Assembly (NCBI RefSeq): GCF_001553565.1
Contig: NZ_CP014228.1
Coordinates: forward strand, 1,922,001-1,986,000
Source: Actinomyces radicidentis
GTDB lineage: Bacteria > Actinomycetota > Actinomycetes > Actinomycetales > Actinomycetaceae
Direction: 5' to 3'
Length of the DNA stretch: 64,000 nucleotides
The translations under genes were made by a program, and so were the position numbers. Positions 1-8,592 of this stretch are shown here, in pieces. Under the pieces are notes generated by a model. The model was given only the letters and a program-made list of their open reading frames with translations. It had not been told where the DNA came from and did not search any database. Numbering within the stretch: the stretch's first letter is position 1; every line of letters starts with the position of its first letter.

Positions 1-524
1 CCGGGGCGCAGGGCGTTCACGTCGATGGGGCGGCCCTCGAGGTGGGTGCGGACCTGGACGTGGGCGTCCTTGCGGCGCAGGGAGCCGGCCGGGCGGGGCA
101 CGTTGAAGGAGAGGTAGCCGTCGTCGACGACGCGGCCGATGCGCTTGAGGACCTCGGCCTCCGCCTCGAGGGCGGCCCCGGTGGCGTCGTCGCGCGCCTC
201 GAGGACCTCCCAGTGGCGGCCCTTGGTGTCGATGACGCCGACGACGTGCAGCTCGGGGGACTCCTCCTGCGGCAGCGCGAGCTTGGCGGCGTCGAGCCCG
301 GGCACGGCGACGCCGGCCATCGCGGCCAGGGCGAGGGCGCTGCGGTCGCGGGGGAGCGCGGTCGGCTGCTTCGCCTTCTCGGAGCGTTCGCCGGTACCGG
401 TGCCGGTGCCGGTGCCGGTGCTCGGCGCGTCCCGCGCCGAGCGGGCGTCGTCGACGGACACCCGCTCGGCGTCCTGCTCGTCGGTCGGTGCGGCGGGGGC
501 GTTCTCGAAGGGGGGCTGCGACAT
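1..524 (-). CDS. Putative phosphotransferase-like (APH-fold) protein, N-terminal part
   Basis: The gene runs off the left edge; about 174 N-terminal residues are visible, starting at the ATG at 522-524. The first ~60 residues are low-complexity and include a Gly-Thr run encoded by a ggtgcc-type hexamer repeat (about 390-420). The conserved part then begins with LALAAMAGVAVPGLD, followed by a VVGVIDTKGRHWEVLEA segment and LEGRPIDVNALRPG. This pattern resembles actinobacterial aminoglycoside-phosphotransferase-fold proteins often encoded beside uvrD2-type helicases. The catalytic part lies outside the window, so the function is inferred from the N-terminus only. It is transcribed divergently from the Tad operon. 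Confidence 0.5.
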   Translation of the reverse strand, partial: MSQPPFENAPAAPTDEQDAERVSVDDARSARDAPSTGTGTGTGTGERSEKAKQPTALPRDRSALALAAMAGVAVPGLDAAKLALPQEESPELHVVGVIDTKGRHWEVLEARDDATGAALEAEAEVLKRIGRVVDDGYLSFNVPRPAGSLRRKDAHVQVRTHLEGRPIDVNALRP

Positions 525-674
525 GCCCCCAACGGTAGGGGAGGAGGCTGAAAGGTCGCCGTCGGCGCGCCCCGACGACGTGCGTCGCGCGCACCACCCT
601 GAGGGAGCCCCGTGCCCGGCCTGCGGATCCGGGGCCCCGGTGCGGTTCCGTCGGCGCCCGCATCCGCCGCAGCG

Positions 675-683
675 TTATCCACA
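675..683 (+). promoter_or_regulatory. DnaA-box-like 9-mer
   Basis: TTATCCACA matches the bacterial DnaA-box consensus TTATNCACA exactly. It lies about 136 bp before tadA in AT-poorer surroundings. Only one box is seen, so this is not an origin. A regulatory DnaA site or a chance match are both possible. Confidence 0.35.
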
Positions 684-730
684 GGAAGTACTCAGGCCCT
701 CGCGGCGTGACACTCCTGTGACCTAGCCTC

Positions 731-770
731 GCTGTGCGGCCCCACTCATCGGCGCGTGGGGCCGCACAGC
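731..770 (+). promoter_or_regulatory. Perfect hairpin at the expected 5' end of the Tad mRNA
   Basis: Arms 731-745 and 756-770 are perfect 15-bp inverted repeats around a 10-nt loop. The hairpin begins about where transcription from the TAGCCT element at 724-729 would start and ends 48 bp before the tadA ATG. It could be a 5' stabilising stem, an attenuator or a protein operator. Confidence 0.5.
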
Positions 771-818
771 CAGGAACCGCGCCGTTCCCGACCGCACCCC
801 ACCCATCCCGAGGACCCC

Positions 819-2105
819 ATGGACGCAGCCGCCCTGCTGCACACCGAGATCCGCGAGCTCGTCCGGCGCCGCGGCATCGACCCGCTCCACGACGTCGACA
901 CCCTCGAGGCGCTCGTCGACGAGGCGAGCGTCGACTACCTGCGCCGCGCAGACGCGGGCCTCGTCCCGCCGCTCGCCGACCCCGACGCCGCCGGCGCGCA
1001 GGCGGTCGACGCCCTCGCCGGCGTCGGCCCCCTCCAGCGCTACCTCGACGACGACTCCATCGAGGAGGTCTGGGTCAACGGCCCCGGCCGCGTCTTCGTG
1101 GCCCGCTCCGGTCGCCCCGAGCTCACCACGACGATCCTCGAGGACGAGGACCTGCGCGTCCTCGTCGAGCGCATGCTCCGCGCGAGCGGACGCCGCCTCG
1201 ACCTGTCCAGTCCCTTCGTCGACGCCCAGCTGCCTGGCGGTGAGCGGCTCCATGTCGCCATCCCGCCCATCACCTCGAGTCACTGGGCCGTCAACATCCG
1301 CAAGCACACGGCCCGCGCCTCGCGGACGACGGATCTGGTCCGGATGGGCTCGCTGACCTCCCGAGCCGCCGCCTTCCTCGACGCCTCCGTCCAGGCCGGT
1401 CTCAACATCCTCGTCAGCGGGGCCACGCAGGCCGGCAAGACGACCATGGTCCGTGCTCTGGCCGGCGCGATCCCGGCGGGTCAGCGAGTCATCACCTGCG
1501 AGGAGGTCTTCGAGCTCTCCCTGCGCAACAGGGACTGCGTCGCCATGCAGACGCGCCCCGCGAACCTGGAGGGCGTCGGCGAGATCACCCTGCGCCGCCT
1601 CGTCAAGGAGGCCCTGCGCATGCGCCCGGACCGCCTCATCATCGGCGAGGTCCGCGAGGCCGAGGCCCTCGACATGCTCATCGCGGCGAACTCCGGCCTG
1701 CCGGCCATGTCGACGCTCCACGCCAACTCCGCCCGCGAGGCCGTCATCAAGATCTGCACCCTCCCGCTCCTCGCGGGCGAGAACGTGTCCTCGGCCTTCG
1801 TCGTCCCGACCGTCGCCGGCGCCATCGACCTCGTCGTCCACCTCGACCTCGACTCCCGCGGGCACCGTCAGGTCCGCGAGATCGCCAGCCTGTCGGGCCG
1901 CGTCGAGAACGGCGTCGTCGAGCTCGCCGACCTCTTCCGCCGCGACGGCGCCGGCCAGCTCGTGCGCGGTCCCGGCATGCCTCCGGACCCCGAGCGCTAC
2001 GCCCGTGCCGGCCACGACCTCGCCGAGCTCCTCGGCACCGCTGCCCGCCGCATGGACGCGGACGTTGGCCGGTCGGACGACGACGCCCGCCGGAGGTGGG
2101 AGTGA
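819..2105 (+). CDS. tadA: Tad pilus assembly ATPase TadA/CpaF
   Basis: This is a 428-aa cytoplasmic secretion ATPase of the VirB11/CpaF family, which powers Flp pilus assembly. Walker A (GATQAGKT) lies at about residues 201-208 and the acidic Walker-B/His-box region (RPDRLIIGEVRE, then STLHANS) follows at about 269-310. The N-terminal half shows the usual IEEVWVNGPGRVFV segment. The ATG at 819 was chosen because AGGA precedes it and an upstream GTG gives only an atypical extension. It is the first gene of the Tad operon, and its stop overlaps the tadB start by one base. The match to the family is strong across the full length. Confidence 0.95.
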   Translation: MDAAALLHTEIRELVRRRGIDPLHDVDTLEALVDEASVDYLRRADAGLVPPLADPDAAGAQAVDALAGVGPLQRYLDDDSIEEVWVNGPGRVFVARSGRPELTTTILEDEDLRVLVERMLRASGRRLDLSSPFVDAQLPGGERLHVAIPPITSSHWAVNIRKHTARASRTTDLVRMGSLTSRAAAFLDASVQAGLNILVSGATQAGKTTMVRALAGAIPAGQRVITCEEVFELSLRNRDCVAMQTRPANLEGVGEITLRRLVKEALRMRPDRLIIGEVREAEALDMLIAANSGLPAMSTLHANSAREAVIKICTLPLLAGENVSSAFVVPTVAGAIDLVVHLDLDSRGHRQVREIASLSGRVENGVVELADLFRRDGAGQLVRGPGMPPDPERYARAGHDLAELLGTAARRMDADVGRSDDDARRRWE

Positions 2106-2956
2106 TGGGCGCCCTCGCCGGTCTCCTGCTCGGCCTCGGCCTCGTGCTGACCTGGCTCGCCCTCACGACGGAGCCGCCCCGGTGGCGTTCCGAGCGCTCC
2201 CGCCGGCTCGCGGACCTCCTCGTCCAGGCGGGCGCCGGGCGCACCAGCCCGACGGTCTTCGTCGTCGGCTGCGCGGCTCTCGGCGTCGTTCTCGCCCTGG
2301 TCTTCCTCGGCCTGTCCGGCGCCTGGCCGATCGCCCTCGCCTTCGGCGTCATCGCGGGCTCGGGCCCCTTCGTCCTCGTCTCCTCCCGGGCGCGGACGCG
2401 CAGGACCCGGCTGCGCGAGGTCTGGCCCGAGGCCGTCGACACCCTCGTCTCCGGCGTCCGCGCCGGCATGAGCCTTCCCGAGGCTCTGTCCAACCTGGGC
2501 GAGCGCGGCCCGGAGGCGGTCCGCTCCGAGTTCCAGGCCTTCGCGGCTGACTACGCCGCCACGGCCCGCTTCGACCACTGCCTCGACCGCCTCAAGGCCC
2601 GCTTCGCGGACCCTGTCGCGGACCGGATCGTCGAGGCGCTGCGACTCGCGCACGAGGTCGGCGGTACGGACCTCGGCGTCCTCCTGCGCTCGCTCTCGCG
2701 GATGCTGCGCGAGGACATGCGCACTCGCGGAGAGCTCGAGGCGCGGCAGTCCTGGACCGTCAACGGCGCGAAGGTTGCCGTCGCCGCTCCGTGGCTCGTC
2801 CTCGCCCTCCTCTCCACGAGGCCCCAGGCCGCTGCCGCCTACGCCACCACCTCGGGCGCGATCGTCCTCGCGGTCGGCGGGCTGGCGAGCGTCCTCGCCT
2901 ACCGGCTCATGCTGCGGCTCGGGCGCCTCCCCGAGGAGGAGCGGGTGCTGCGATGA
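2105..2956 (+). CDS. tadB: Tad pilus inner-membrane platform protein TadB (T2SS F family)
   Basis: A 283-aa integral membrane protein with N-terminal hydrophobic segments, a cytoplasmic helical T2SSF domain (GVRAGMSLPEAL...EVGGTDLGVLLRSLSRMLRED) and C-terminal membrane helices. With TadC it forms the platform on which the TadA ATPase acts. The ATG at 2105 overlaps the tadA stop and the end overlaps tadC as ATGA, so translation is probably coupled. Family assignment rests on the F-domain pattern and its position between tadA and tadC. Confidence 0.93.
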   Translation: MGALAGLLLGLGLVLTWLALTTEPPRWRSERSRRLADLLVQAGAGRTSPTVFVVGCAALGVVLALVFLGLSGAWPIALAFGVIAGSGPFVLVSSRARTRRTRLREVWPEAVDTLVSGVRAGMSLPEALSNLGERGPEAVRSEFQAFAADYAATARFDHCLDRLKARFADPVADRIVEALRLAHEVGGTDLGVLLRSLSRMLREDMRTRGELEARQSWTVNGAKVAVAAPWLVLALLSTRPQAAAAYATTSGAIVLAVGGLASVLAYRLMLRLGRLPEEERVLR

Positions 2957-3885
2957 GTCCCCAGGTCCTCGGCCCGCTCGCCGGGCTTCTCGCCGCGCTC
3001 GGCTTGCTCGGCGTGCTCGACGCGGCTCGTCGTCGTCGTCCGACGCTCCTCAGCCGCGTCGCCCCCTACGTCCACGACCGCCCTCGTACCTCCTCACTCC
3101 TCAGCCCTGCGGCTCCGTCGGGGGACGGACGCACGGTCACCGGCCTGCTCCTCGCCGCGGTCGCCGCCTCGGGGCACCTGCTCGAGGGCCTGGGTTCCTC
3201 CGCCGAGTCGGTCCGCACCCGCCTACGCCGCTCGGGCTCCCGCCTCACCTACGAGGAGCTGCGCGTCCAGCAGCTCCTGTGGGCCGGCTGCGGTCTCACG
3301 GCGGCTGTGGCGGTCGGGTTGCTCGCCGCGATCGTCCGCCCGGTCAACGTGCCGGTCCTCGTCGTCGGGGCGCTCGTGGCGGCGGTCGCCGGCGCTGCGG
3401 CTCGCGACTGGTGGCTCACCCGTTCCGTCACCGAGCGTCAGCGGCGGATCGAGGCGCAGCTGCCCGACGTCGTCGAGCTCCTAGCCCTCGTCGTCGGAGC
3501 CGGTCAGGGGCCGGTCGCCGCCATCGAGCGCGTCGTCGCGATCGGCCGTGGCGACCTCGTCGACGAGCTCGCCATCACGCTCGCCGACGTCCGCTCCGGA
3601 ACCGTTCTCACAACGGCCCTCCTCCACCTCGAGGACCGCGTCGAGTCCCTGCACGTCACCCGCCTGTCCGAGGCGATCGCCGTCGCCCTCGAGCGCGGCA
3701 CGCCGCTCGCCGACGTCCTGCACTCGCAGGCCGCCGACGCCCGCGAGGCCTCGCGCCGCGCCCTCATGGAGGAGGGCGGCAAGCGCGAGATCGCGCAGAT
3801 GGTCCCCGTCGTCTTCCTCGTCCTTCCCATCACCGTCGTCTTCGCCCTCTTCCCCGGCCTCTTCGTCCTGCGTCTCGGCCTGTGA
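2953..3885 (+). CDS. tadC: Tad pilus inner-membrane platform protein TadC (T2SS F family)
   Basis: A 310-aa membrane protein paralogous to TadB. It has an N-terminal hydrophobic helix, two central helices (about residues 110-150), a T2SSF cytoplasmic domain (LPDVVELLALVVGAGQGPVAAIERV...ALERGTPLADVLHSQAADA) and a C-terminal hydrophobic segment (VPVVFLVLPITVVFALFPG). Its ATG lies inside the tadB stop (ATGA). It is expected to pair with TadB in the pilus platform. Confidence 0.93.
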   Translation: MSPQVLGPLAGLLAALGLLGVLDAARRRRPTLLSRVAPYVHDRPRTSSLLSPAAPSGDGRTVTGLLLAAVAASGHLLEGLGSSAESVRTRLRRSGSRLTYEELRVQQLLWAGCGLTAAVAVGLLAAIVRPVNVPVLVVGALVAAVAGAAARDWWLTRSVTERQRRIEAQLPDVVELLALVVGAGQGPVAAIERVVAIGRGDLVDELAITLADVRSGTVLTTALLHLEDRVESLHVTRLSEAIAVALERGTPLADVLHSQAADAREASRRALMEEGGKREIAQMVPVVFLVLPITVVFALFPGLFVLRLGL

Positions 3886-3944
3886 GCCGGTTCCACCATC
3901 AGCCCACCAACCGCCACCCACCCCACCCCGGAAGGAATCCCGCC

Positions 3945-4163
3945 ATGCGCACCACCGCCGTCCTCGCCCGCCTCCGCCGACAGCTCGCCGACCTGGCCGA
4001 CCGCGCCTCTCTCGCCCTCTCCTCCGAGCGCGGCGACGTCCCGGGCTGGGTCCTCGTCACGCTCATGACCGCCGGCCTCGTCGTCGCGCTGTGGGCGGTC
4101 GCAGGGCCCGCGCTCACCCAGGTCTTCACCGACGCCATCGCCAAGGTCACCGGTGCCATCTGA
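3945..4163 (+). CDS. flp: Flp-type pilin subunit
   Basis: A 72-aa protein with a positively charged N-terminus and one C-terminal hydrophobic segment (about residues 33-57, GWVLVTLMTAGLVVALWAV). This is the layout of actinobacterial Flp/DUF4244-like pilins, which form the Tad fibre. A strong ribosome binding site (GGAAGGA) precedes the ATG. A canonical prepilin cleavage motif (G followed by E at +5) is not clear: RGDVPGW is the nearest candidate. The position after tadC supports the call. Confidence 0.82.
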   Translation: MRTTAVLARLRRQLADLADRASLALSSERGDVPGWVLVTLMTAGLVVALWAVAGPALTQVFTDAIAKVTGAI

Positions 4164-4686
4164 GATCCGTCCGACGAGCCGGCGCGTCCTCGTACAGCCT
4201 CGTCGTCGCGCGGACGCGCTGGAGCGCCGATCGTCCCCGCACGGCGAGCGGCCCGGCCGGACCGGGCACGAGGGCCTGCGCGGCCGACTGCTCGTCGAGG
4301 AGGGATCCGCCGTCGTCGACTTCGTCCTGGTCGGTGTCCTCGTCATCGCCGTCGCCCTCGCGATCCTGCAGCTCGCCCTCGGCCTCCACGTCCGCAACGT
4401 CCTCACCGACGCGGCGGGCGAAGGGGCGCGCCGCGCCGCCCTCGTCGGGGGTACCGAGGCCGAGGCGGAGCAGCGCGTCCGCGACCTCACCGGGACCGCG
4501 CTCACCGAGGGCTATGTCGAGTCTGTGACGGTCAGCCGCTCCAGCTCCGACGGCGTCGCCGTCGTCCAGGTCGACGTCACCGCGCCGGTCCCGGTCCTGG
4601 GACTCCTCGGCCCCGGCGGCACCCTCCACGTGACCGGCCACGCCGTCGACGAGGCAGGGCTCGTACCCGCGGGGGCGCTGCCGTGA
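4153..4686 (+). CDS. TadE-like pseudopilin
   Basis: A 177-aa protein with an unusually long basic N-terminus followed by EEGSAVVDFVLVGVLVIAVA, the typical TadE acidic residue plus hydrophobic helix (about residues 49-75). A periplasmic/extracellular β-rich domain follows. GTG at 4153 is the only available in-frame start, and it overlaps the flp gene by 11 bp. TadE proteins are minor pseudopilins needed for pilus biogenesis. The odd basic extension might mean translation begins at a non-canonical codon further in. Confidence 0.8.
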   Translation: MPSEIRPTSRRVLVQPRRRADALERRSSPHGERPGRTGHEGLRGRLLVEEGSAVVDFVLVGVLVIAVALAILQLALGLHVRNVLTDAAGEGARRAALVGGTEAEAEQRVRDLTGTALTEGYVESVTVSRSSSDGVAVVQVDVTAPVPVLGLLGPGGTLHVTGHAVDEAGLVPAGALP

Positions 4687-5165
4687 TCGCCGAGCCTCCC
4701 GGAGCGTCGGTACCTCCGACGGCGGGCGCCAGCGCGGTTTCGCGATCGCTGCTCCGCCTCCGCGACGAGGCGGGGAACGCCCCCGTCGAGTTCATCGGCT
4801 GGGTGCTCGTCCTCGTCGCCCCGGTCCTGTACCTCCTCGTCACGCTCTCCCAGGTGCAGGCGACCTCCTTCGCCGTCGCCTCGGCGGCCGACGCCGCGGC
4901 CCGGGTCCTCGCCGTCGAGACCGGTGATGCCGCCCAGGCGCATGCCCGCACCGCCGTCGCGCTCGCGCTCGAGGACCAGCACGTCGACGTGGACCCGACG
5001 GCGGCGCTGACCACGAGCTGCACGGCCGCCGGTTGCGACGAGGGCGTCGTCGTGCGCGTCGAGGCGGGCGTCGACCTGCCCGGACTGGCCTCGCTCGGCC
5101 TGGGGCGCGATGTCGTCGTCCTCGACGCCTCGCGGCGCGTCACGCTCGCCGGAGCGGACCAGTGA
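4683..5165 (+). CDS. TadE/TadF-like pseudopilin
   Basis: A 160-aa protein with a TadE-like N-terminus (DEAGNAPVEFIGWVLVLVAPVLYLL, about residues 29-55): an acidic residue before a hydrophobic helix, then a small exported domain with a CTAAGC cysteine pair. The GTG start is embedded in the previous stop (GTGA). It is a second minor pseudopilin of the Tad system. Confidence 0.82.
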   Translation: MIAEPPGASVPPTAGASAVSRSLLRLRDEAGNAPVEFIGWVLVLVAPVLYLLVTLSQVQATSFAVASAADAAARVLAVETGDAAQAHARTAVALALEDQHVDVDPTAALTTSCTAAGCDEGVVVRVEAGVDLPGLASLGLGRDVVVLDASRRVTLAGADQ

Positions 5166-5701
5166 CCCCCGCGCCCGCCTCGCGACCGGCTCGGCTCCTG
5201 CGGCGCCTGCGGACCGAGGAGGACGGCCAGACGCTCCTGCTCGGGCTCGGCCTCATGGTCGTGGTCCTCGCCCTCATCCTCGTCGTCGCCTCGGCGACCT
5301 CCGTCTACCTCGACCTCAAGCGCCTCACGTCGATGGCGGACCAGACGGCGGCCGCCGCGGCGCAGAGCGTCGATGAGGCGGCCTACTACGCCCGCGGCTC
5401 GACCGGGGCCGCGGGGTCCTCCGGTGGTGCCGACGCGTCCGGCTCGGCCGGCGCGGGCTCCGCGCTCGTCCTCAGTGACACCGGCGTCCGAGCCGCAGCC
5501 GTCGACCACCTCGCGGGGGAGGAGGTCTCGGGCGGGCTGTCGGACCTCACCCTCACGCGCGCCACCGCACCCGACGGCACGACCGCCGTCGTCACCCTGA
5601 GCGCGCACTCGCAGCCGCCGTTCCTGCCCTGGGGGATCGTCCCCTCCGACGGCTTCACCATCACGGCGACCGGGTCCGCGCGCGGTGCCACGTCCCAGTG
5701 A
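5162..5701 (+). CDS. TadG-like / Rv3660-neighbourhood secreted pilus protein
   Basis: A 179-aa protein starting at a GTG embedded in the previous stop. TEEDGQTLLLGLGLMVVVLALILVVAS (about residues 20-45) is the helix of TadG-like or actinobacterial 'helicase/secretion neighbourhood TadE-like' proteins. A Gly/Ser/Ala-rich linker at about 80-100 follows and then a small exported domain. It is the last gene of the operon, upstream of a strong terminator. Confidence 0.8.
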   Translation: MTPAPASRPARLLRRLRTEEDGQTLLLGLGLMVVVLALILVVASATSVYLDLKRLTSMADQTAAAAAQSVDEAAYYARGSTGAAGSSGGADASGSAGAGSALVLSDTGVRAAAVDHLAGEEVSGGLSDLTLTRATAPDGTTAVVTLSAHSQPPFLPWGIVPSDGFTITATGSARGATSQ

Positions 5702-5835
5702 CACCGACGCCCGCAGCATGTGCTGAATCGTGCGAGGAGCGGCCACCTGGCCGCTCCGCGGGACGAGCTCACCGGCCCTGGCTCCAGGCGGGAGGTCACG
5801 AATGAGCGGCCCAGCCCACGCCTCCGAGCACGACG

Positions 5836-5871
5836 ACGGGGCCCGTCCACCTCTCGGCGGACGGGCCCCGT
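5836..5871. terminator. Bidirectional terminator hairpin between the Tad operon and the CBU_0592-family gene
   Basis: A perfect 13-bp stem (5836-5848 with 5859-5871) and 10-nt loop lie between convergent genes ending at 5701 and 5934. There is no U-tract. The gap 5702-5933 shows nothing else that I recognise. Confidence 0.75.
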
Positions 5872-5933
5872 GCCTGCTTCGTACGCGGCTGCTGCCGGTG
5901 ACGTGCTCACCCGCGGCGGCGCCGCGAGGAGCG

Positions 5934-6305
5934 TCAGGCCTCGATGAGGGAGAGCTCGGCGAGCTCGGCCGTGGCGACGGCGCCGCGGCGGGAACGGGCA
6001 GCGGCGCGGCGCGCGGCCATCTCCTCGCGGCGCTTGCGGGCCAGCTGCGCGATGTACGCGCGCTTGACCGTGAAGAGGATGGTGATCCCGACGAAGAGGT
6101 AGAAGACGTTGGAGATCGCGCTCGGCCAGGCGCCGGTGTAGGCGCAGTTGGTCATGAGGAGGATGGAGCCCGTGATGTTGAGGGCCTGGTACTTGAGGGA
6201 GTCGCCGGCGATGCGGTTCCTCGAGATGAGGAAGTAGCCGAAGAGGAACTCTGCGGCACCGACCCAGCCGCCGATGGAGATGATGGTTGCGAGCACGTCG
6301 TTCAT
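5934..6305 (-). CDS. CBU_0592-family small membrane protein
   Basis: A 123-aa protein with three hydrophobic helices in the first ~80 residues and a basic C-terminal tail. The motif FGYFLISRNRIAGDSLKYQALNI, followed by GS-LL and an FYLFVGI helix, matches the CBU_0592-type membrane domain of unknown function. The ATG at 6303-6305 starts the hydrophobic domain directly; an upstream ATG would add only an unconserved basic stretch. It is divergent from the LysR gene, which might regulate it. Confidence 0.75.
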   Translation of the reverse strand: MNDVLATIISIGGWVGAAEFLFGYFLISRNRIAGDSLKYQALNITGSILLMTNCAYTGAWPSAISNVFYLFVGITILFTVKRAYIAQLARKRREEMAARRAAARSRRGAVATAELAELSLIEA

Positions 6306-6389
6306 GGCTCGAATACTTCCCCGCCGGTAGGTGCACTTCAATCGCAGGTCTCTGCAGCCGGTGTGAAGGAAATCTGAAATACTCGGCCC
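6306..6389. promoter_or_regulatory. Shared divergent promoter region with a possible LysR-box
   Basis: This 84-bp region lies between divergent starts and is the expected place for LysR binding. A small inverted repeat (6344-6347 GCAG, 6352-6355 CTGC) and the outer pair cttca (6336-6340) and tgaag (6364-6368) are visible. No clean T-N11-A box was fixed, so the operator position is tentative. Confidence 0.35.
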
Positions 6390-7301
6390 GTGGATGTCTC
6401 ACCTCACAGGCTCAGCGTGCTGCTCGCCGTCCACCGCGCCGGCGGCATCGTCGCAGCCGCGGAATCCCAGCACCTGTCGCCCTCCGCCGTCTCCCAGCAG
6501 ATCAAGCTGCTCGAGAAGGAGGCGCGCGCCCGTGTGATCGACAGAACACCGCGCGGGGCCGTCCTCACCGACGCCGGACGCGTGCTCGTCGAGACCGCCG
6601 AGCGCATCGAGGAGGAGCTCGCCACCGCACGCCGCGAGCTCGCCCGCATCGACGACTCCACCCTCACCGGACGCGTCATCATCGCCTCCTTCTCCACCGC
6701 CATCCGCGCGGTGCTCCTCCCGATGCTCGCCACGATCCACGAGTCCCACCCCGGCCTCGACGTCTACATCGAGGAGGGGGAGGAGCGCCCCAGCCTCGCG
6801 CGCCTGCGCCGCGGCGAGATCGACCTCGTCCTCCTCGAGCGCGACTCCCACACCCTGCCGCCCGCGCCGCGCGGCCTCGCCGACGTCCCCCTCCTCGACG
6901 AGTCCTGGCTCGTCGTCGTGCCGCCCGACCAGCCGATGCCGTCGACCCTCGCCGACCTCGTGCGCGCCACCTGGATCGACCTCGACCACGACACCGCCGG
7001 CGCCTTCGCCCTCACACGCCTCTCGCGGCAGATCGGCACCCCGCTCACGCTCCACCACCGCGCCTACGACTACGACGTCGTCCTCGCCATGGTGAACCAG
7101 GGCCTCGGCTACGCCCTCCTGCCCGAGCTCGCCGTGCGCTCCTCCAGCCTGCCCGACGGCGTCTCCATCGCCCGCCTGCCCGGGCTCGGCACGCGCCAGC
7201 TCGCCGTCCGCCACCGCGCCGTGCGCGGCGAGCCCGGACCGGCGACCCGCGCCGTCCTCGACGTCCTCCTCGAGCAGGCGGCGGGACTCGACCTCGGCTG
7301 A
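6390..7301 (+). CDS. LysR-family transcriptional regulator
   Basis: A 303-aa regulator. The N-terminal winged helix-turn-helix spans about residues 5-65 (LAVHRAGGIVAAAESQHLSPSAVSQQIKLLEKE) and the periplasmic-binding-like effector domain about 90-295. The GTG at 6390 gives the usual LysR start close to the HTH. The ligand cannot be read from the sequence. The divergent CBU_0592-type membrane gene is the most likely local target. Confidence 0.92.
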   Translation: MDVSPHRLSVLLAVHRAGGIVAAAESQHLSPSAVSQQIKLLEKEARARVIDRTPRGAVLTDAGRVLVETAERIEEELATARRELARIDDSTLTGRVIIASFSTAIRAVLLPMLATIHESHPGLDVYIEEGEERPSLARLRRGEIDLVLLERDSHTLPPAPRGLADVPLLDESWLVVVPPDQPMPSTLADLVRATWIDLDHDTAGAFALTRLSRQIGTPLTLHHRAYDYDVVLAMVNQGLGYALLPELAVRSSSLPDGVSIARLPGLGTRQLAVRHRAVRGEPGPATRAVLDVLLEQAAGLDLG

Positions 7302-7458
7302 GGCGCCCTCGGGGCTCTCGGGCTAGCTCGAGCCAGGGCGCGCCTGGTCGGATGCTCCCGGATCCGGGCGCGCTCCGGTCCCGCCCCGGCGCCGACGGCG
7401 TGACCAGCCTCCCGCCGTCGTCGGCCGCCCGCCCCGGGGGAGCGGCGGGCCCCTGCCG

Positions 7459-7464
7459 TAGAGT
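7459..7464 (+). promoter_or_regulatory. -10 element for a leaderless prfB transcript
   Basis: TAGAGT lies exactly 6 nt before the GTG of prfB and no Shine-Dalgarno sequence is present. Transcription would begin at the start codon. Confidence 0.55.
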
Positions 7465-7470
7465 GGCCCC

Positions 7471-8592
7471 GTGGCCACAGACTTCCCCGCAGAGATCGAA
7501 CGACTCCGACACACCCACGCGTCCATCGCGGCGGTGACCGACCCGGAGGTGCTGCGCGCCCGGATCGCCGAGCTCAGCGAGCAGGCCGCCGCCCCCGACC
7601 TGTGGGACGACCCCGACGCCGCCCAGGTCGTCACCTCCAACCTCTCCCACGCGCAGGCCGACCTCAAGCGCGTCGAGGACCTCGGCAGCCGCATCGACGA
7701 CCTCGAGGCCATGGTCGAGATGGCGGGCGAGGAGACCGGCGAGGACGCCGACGAGCTCCTCGACGAGGCAGAGAAGGACCTCGGCTCCATCTCCAAGGAC
7801 CTCTCCGAGCTCGAGATCCGCACGCTCCTGTCCGGCGAGTACGACCCGCGCGACGCCGTCGTCACCATCCGCTCCGGCGCCGGCGGCGTCGACGCCGCGG
7901 ACTTCGCCGAGATGCTCCTGCGCATGTACACGCGCTGGGCCGAGCGCCACGAGTACCCGGTCAAGATCCTCAACACCTCCTACGCGGAGGAGGCCGGCCT
8001 CAAGTCCGTCACCTTCGAGGTCCACGCGCCCTACGCCTACGGCACCCTCTCCGTCGAGGGCGGCACCCACCGCCTCGTGCGCATCAGCCCCTTCGACAAC
8101 CAGGGCCGCCGTCAGACCTCCTTCGCCGCCGTCGAGGTCATCCCGCTCATCGAGTCGACCGACCACATCGAGATCCCCGAGACGGACATCCGCATCGACG
8201 TCTTCCGCTCCTCGGGACCCGGCGGCCAGTCCGTCAACACGACGGACTCCGCCGTCCGCATCACCCACCTGCCCACCGGCCTCGTGGTCTCCATGCAGGA
8301 CGAGAAGTCGCAGATCCAGAACCGCGCCGCCGCCATGCGCGTCCTCCAGTCCCGCCTGCTCCTGCTCAAGCAGCAGGAGGAGGACGCGAAGAAGAAGGAG
8401 CTCGCGGGCGACGTCAAGGCCTCCTGGGGGGACCAGATGCGCTCCTACGTCCTCAACCCGTACCAGATGGTCAAGGATCTGCGCACCAGCTTCGAGGTCG
8501 GCAACCCGGACTCCGTCTTCGACGGCGACATCGACGGCTTCATCGACGCCGGCATCCGCTGGCGCAAGCAGGAGGAGCAGGCCGAGGACTGA
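7471..8592 (+). CDS. prfB: Peptide chain release factor 2
   Basis: A 373-aa class I release factor that recognises UGA/UAA codons. The codon-recognition SPF tripeptide is at residues 206-208 and the peptidyl-hydrolysis GGQ at 251-253 ([16 protein letters not shown]). The gene is one uninterrupted frame: the programmed +1 frameshift (in-frame UGA near codon 26) used in many bacteria for RF2 autoregulation is absent. GTG at 7471 fits the family N-terminus. It is not followed by the ftsEX-smpB genes seen beside prfB in many actinobacteria. Confidence 0.97.
   Translation: MATDFPAEIERLRHTHASIAAVTDPEVLRARIAELSEQAAAPDLWDDPDAAQVVTSNLSHAQADLKRVEDLGSRIDDLEAMVEMAGEETGEDADELLDEAEKDLGSISKDLSELEIRTLLSGEYDPRDAVVTIRSGAGGVDAADFAEMLLRMYTRWAERHEYPVKILNTSYAEEAGLKSVTFEVHAPYAYGTLSVEGGTHRLVRISPFDNQGRRQTSFAAVEVIPLIESTDHIEIPETDIRIDVFRSSGPGGQSVNTTDSAVRITHLPTGLVVSMQDEKSQIQNRAAAMRVLQSRLLLLKQQEEDAKKKELAGDVKASWGDQMRSYVLNPYQMVKDLRTSFEVGNPDSVFDGDIDGFIDAGIRWRKQEEQAED

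Larger units (their letters stand above)
525..818. other. Divergent intergenic region upstream of the Tad operon
   Basis: This 294-bp gap separates the kinase-like gene (leftward) from tadA (rightward). It holds a perfect DnaA-box-like 9-mer (675-683), a TAGCCT hexamer at 724-729 that could be the -10 of the Tad promoter, and a 15-bp perfect hairpin (731-770). No convincing -35 at standard spacing was seen for the TAGCCT element. No coding sequence with actinobacterial codon bias was seen here. Confidence 0.6.

Noticed and set aside
388-420. Phase-variable hexamer repeat in the kinase-like gene
   Set aside because: The unit is 6 bp, so copy-number changes would not alter the frame; it only changes the length of a Gly-Thr linker.
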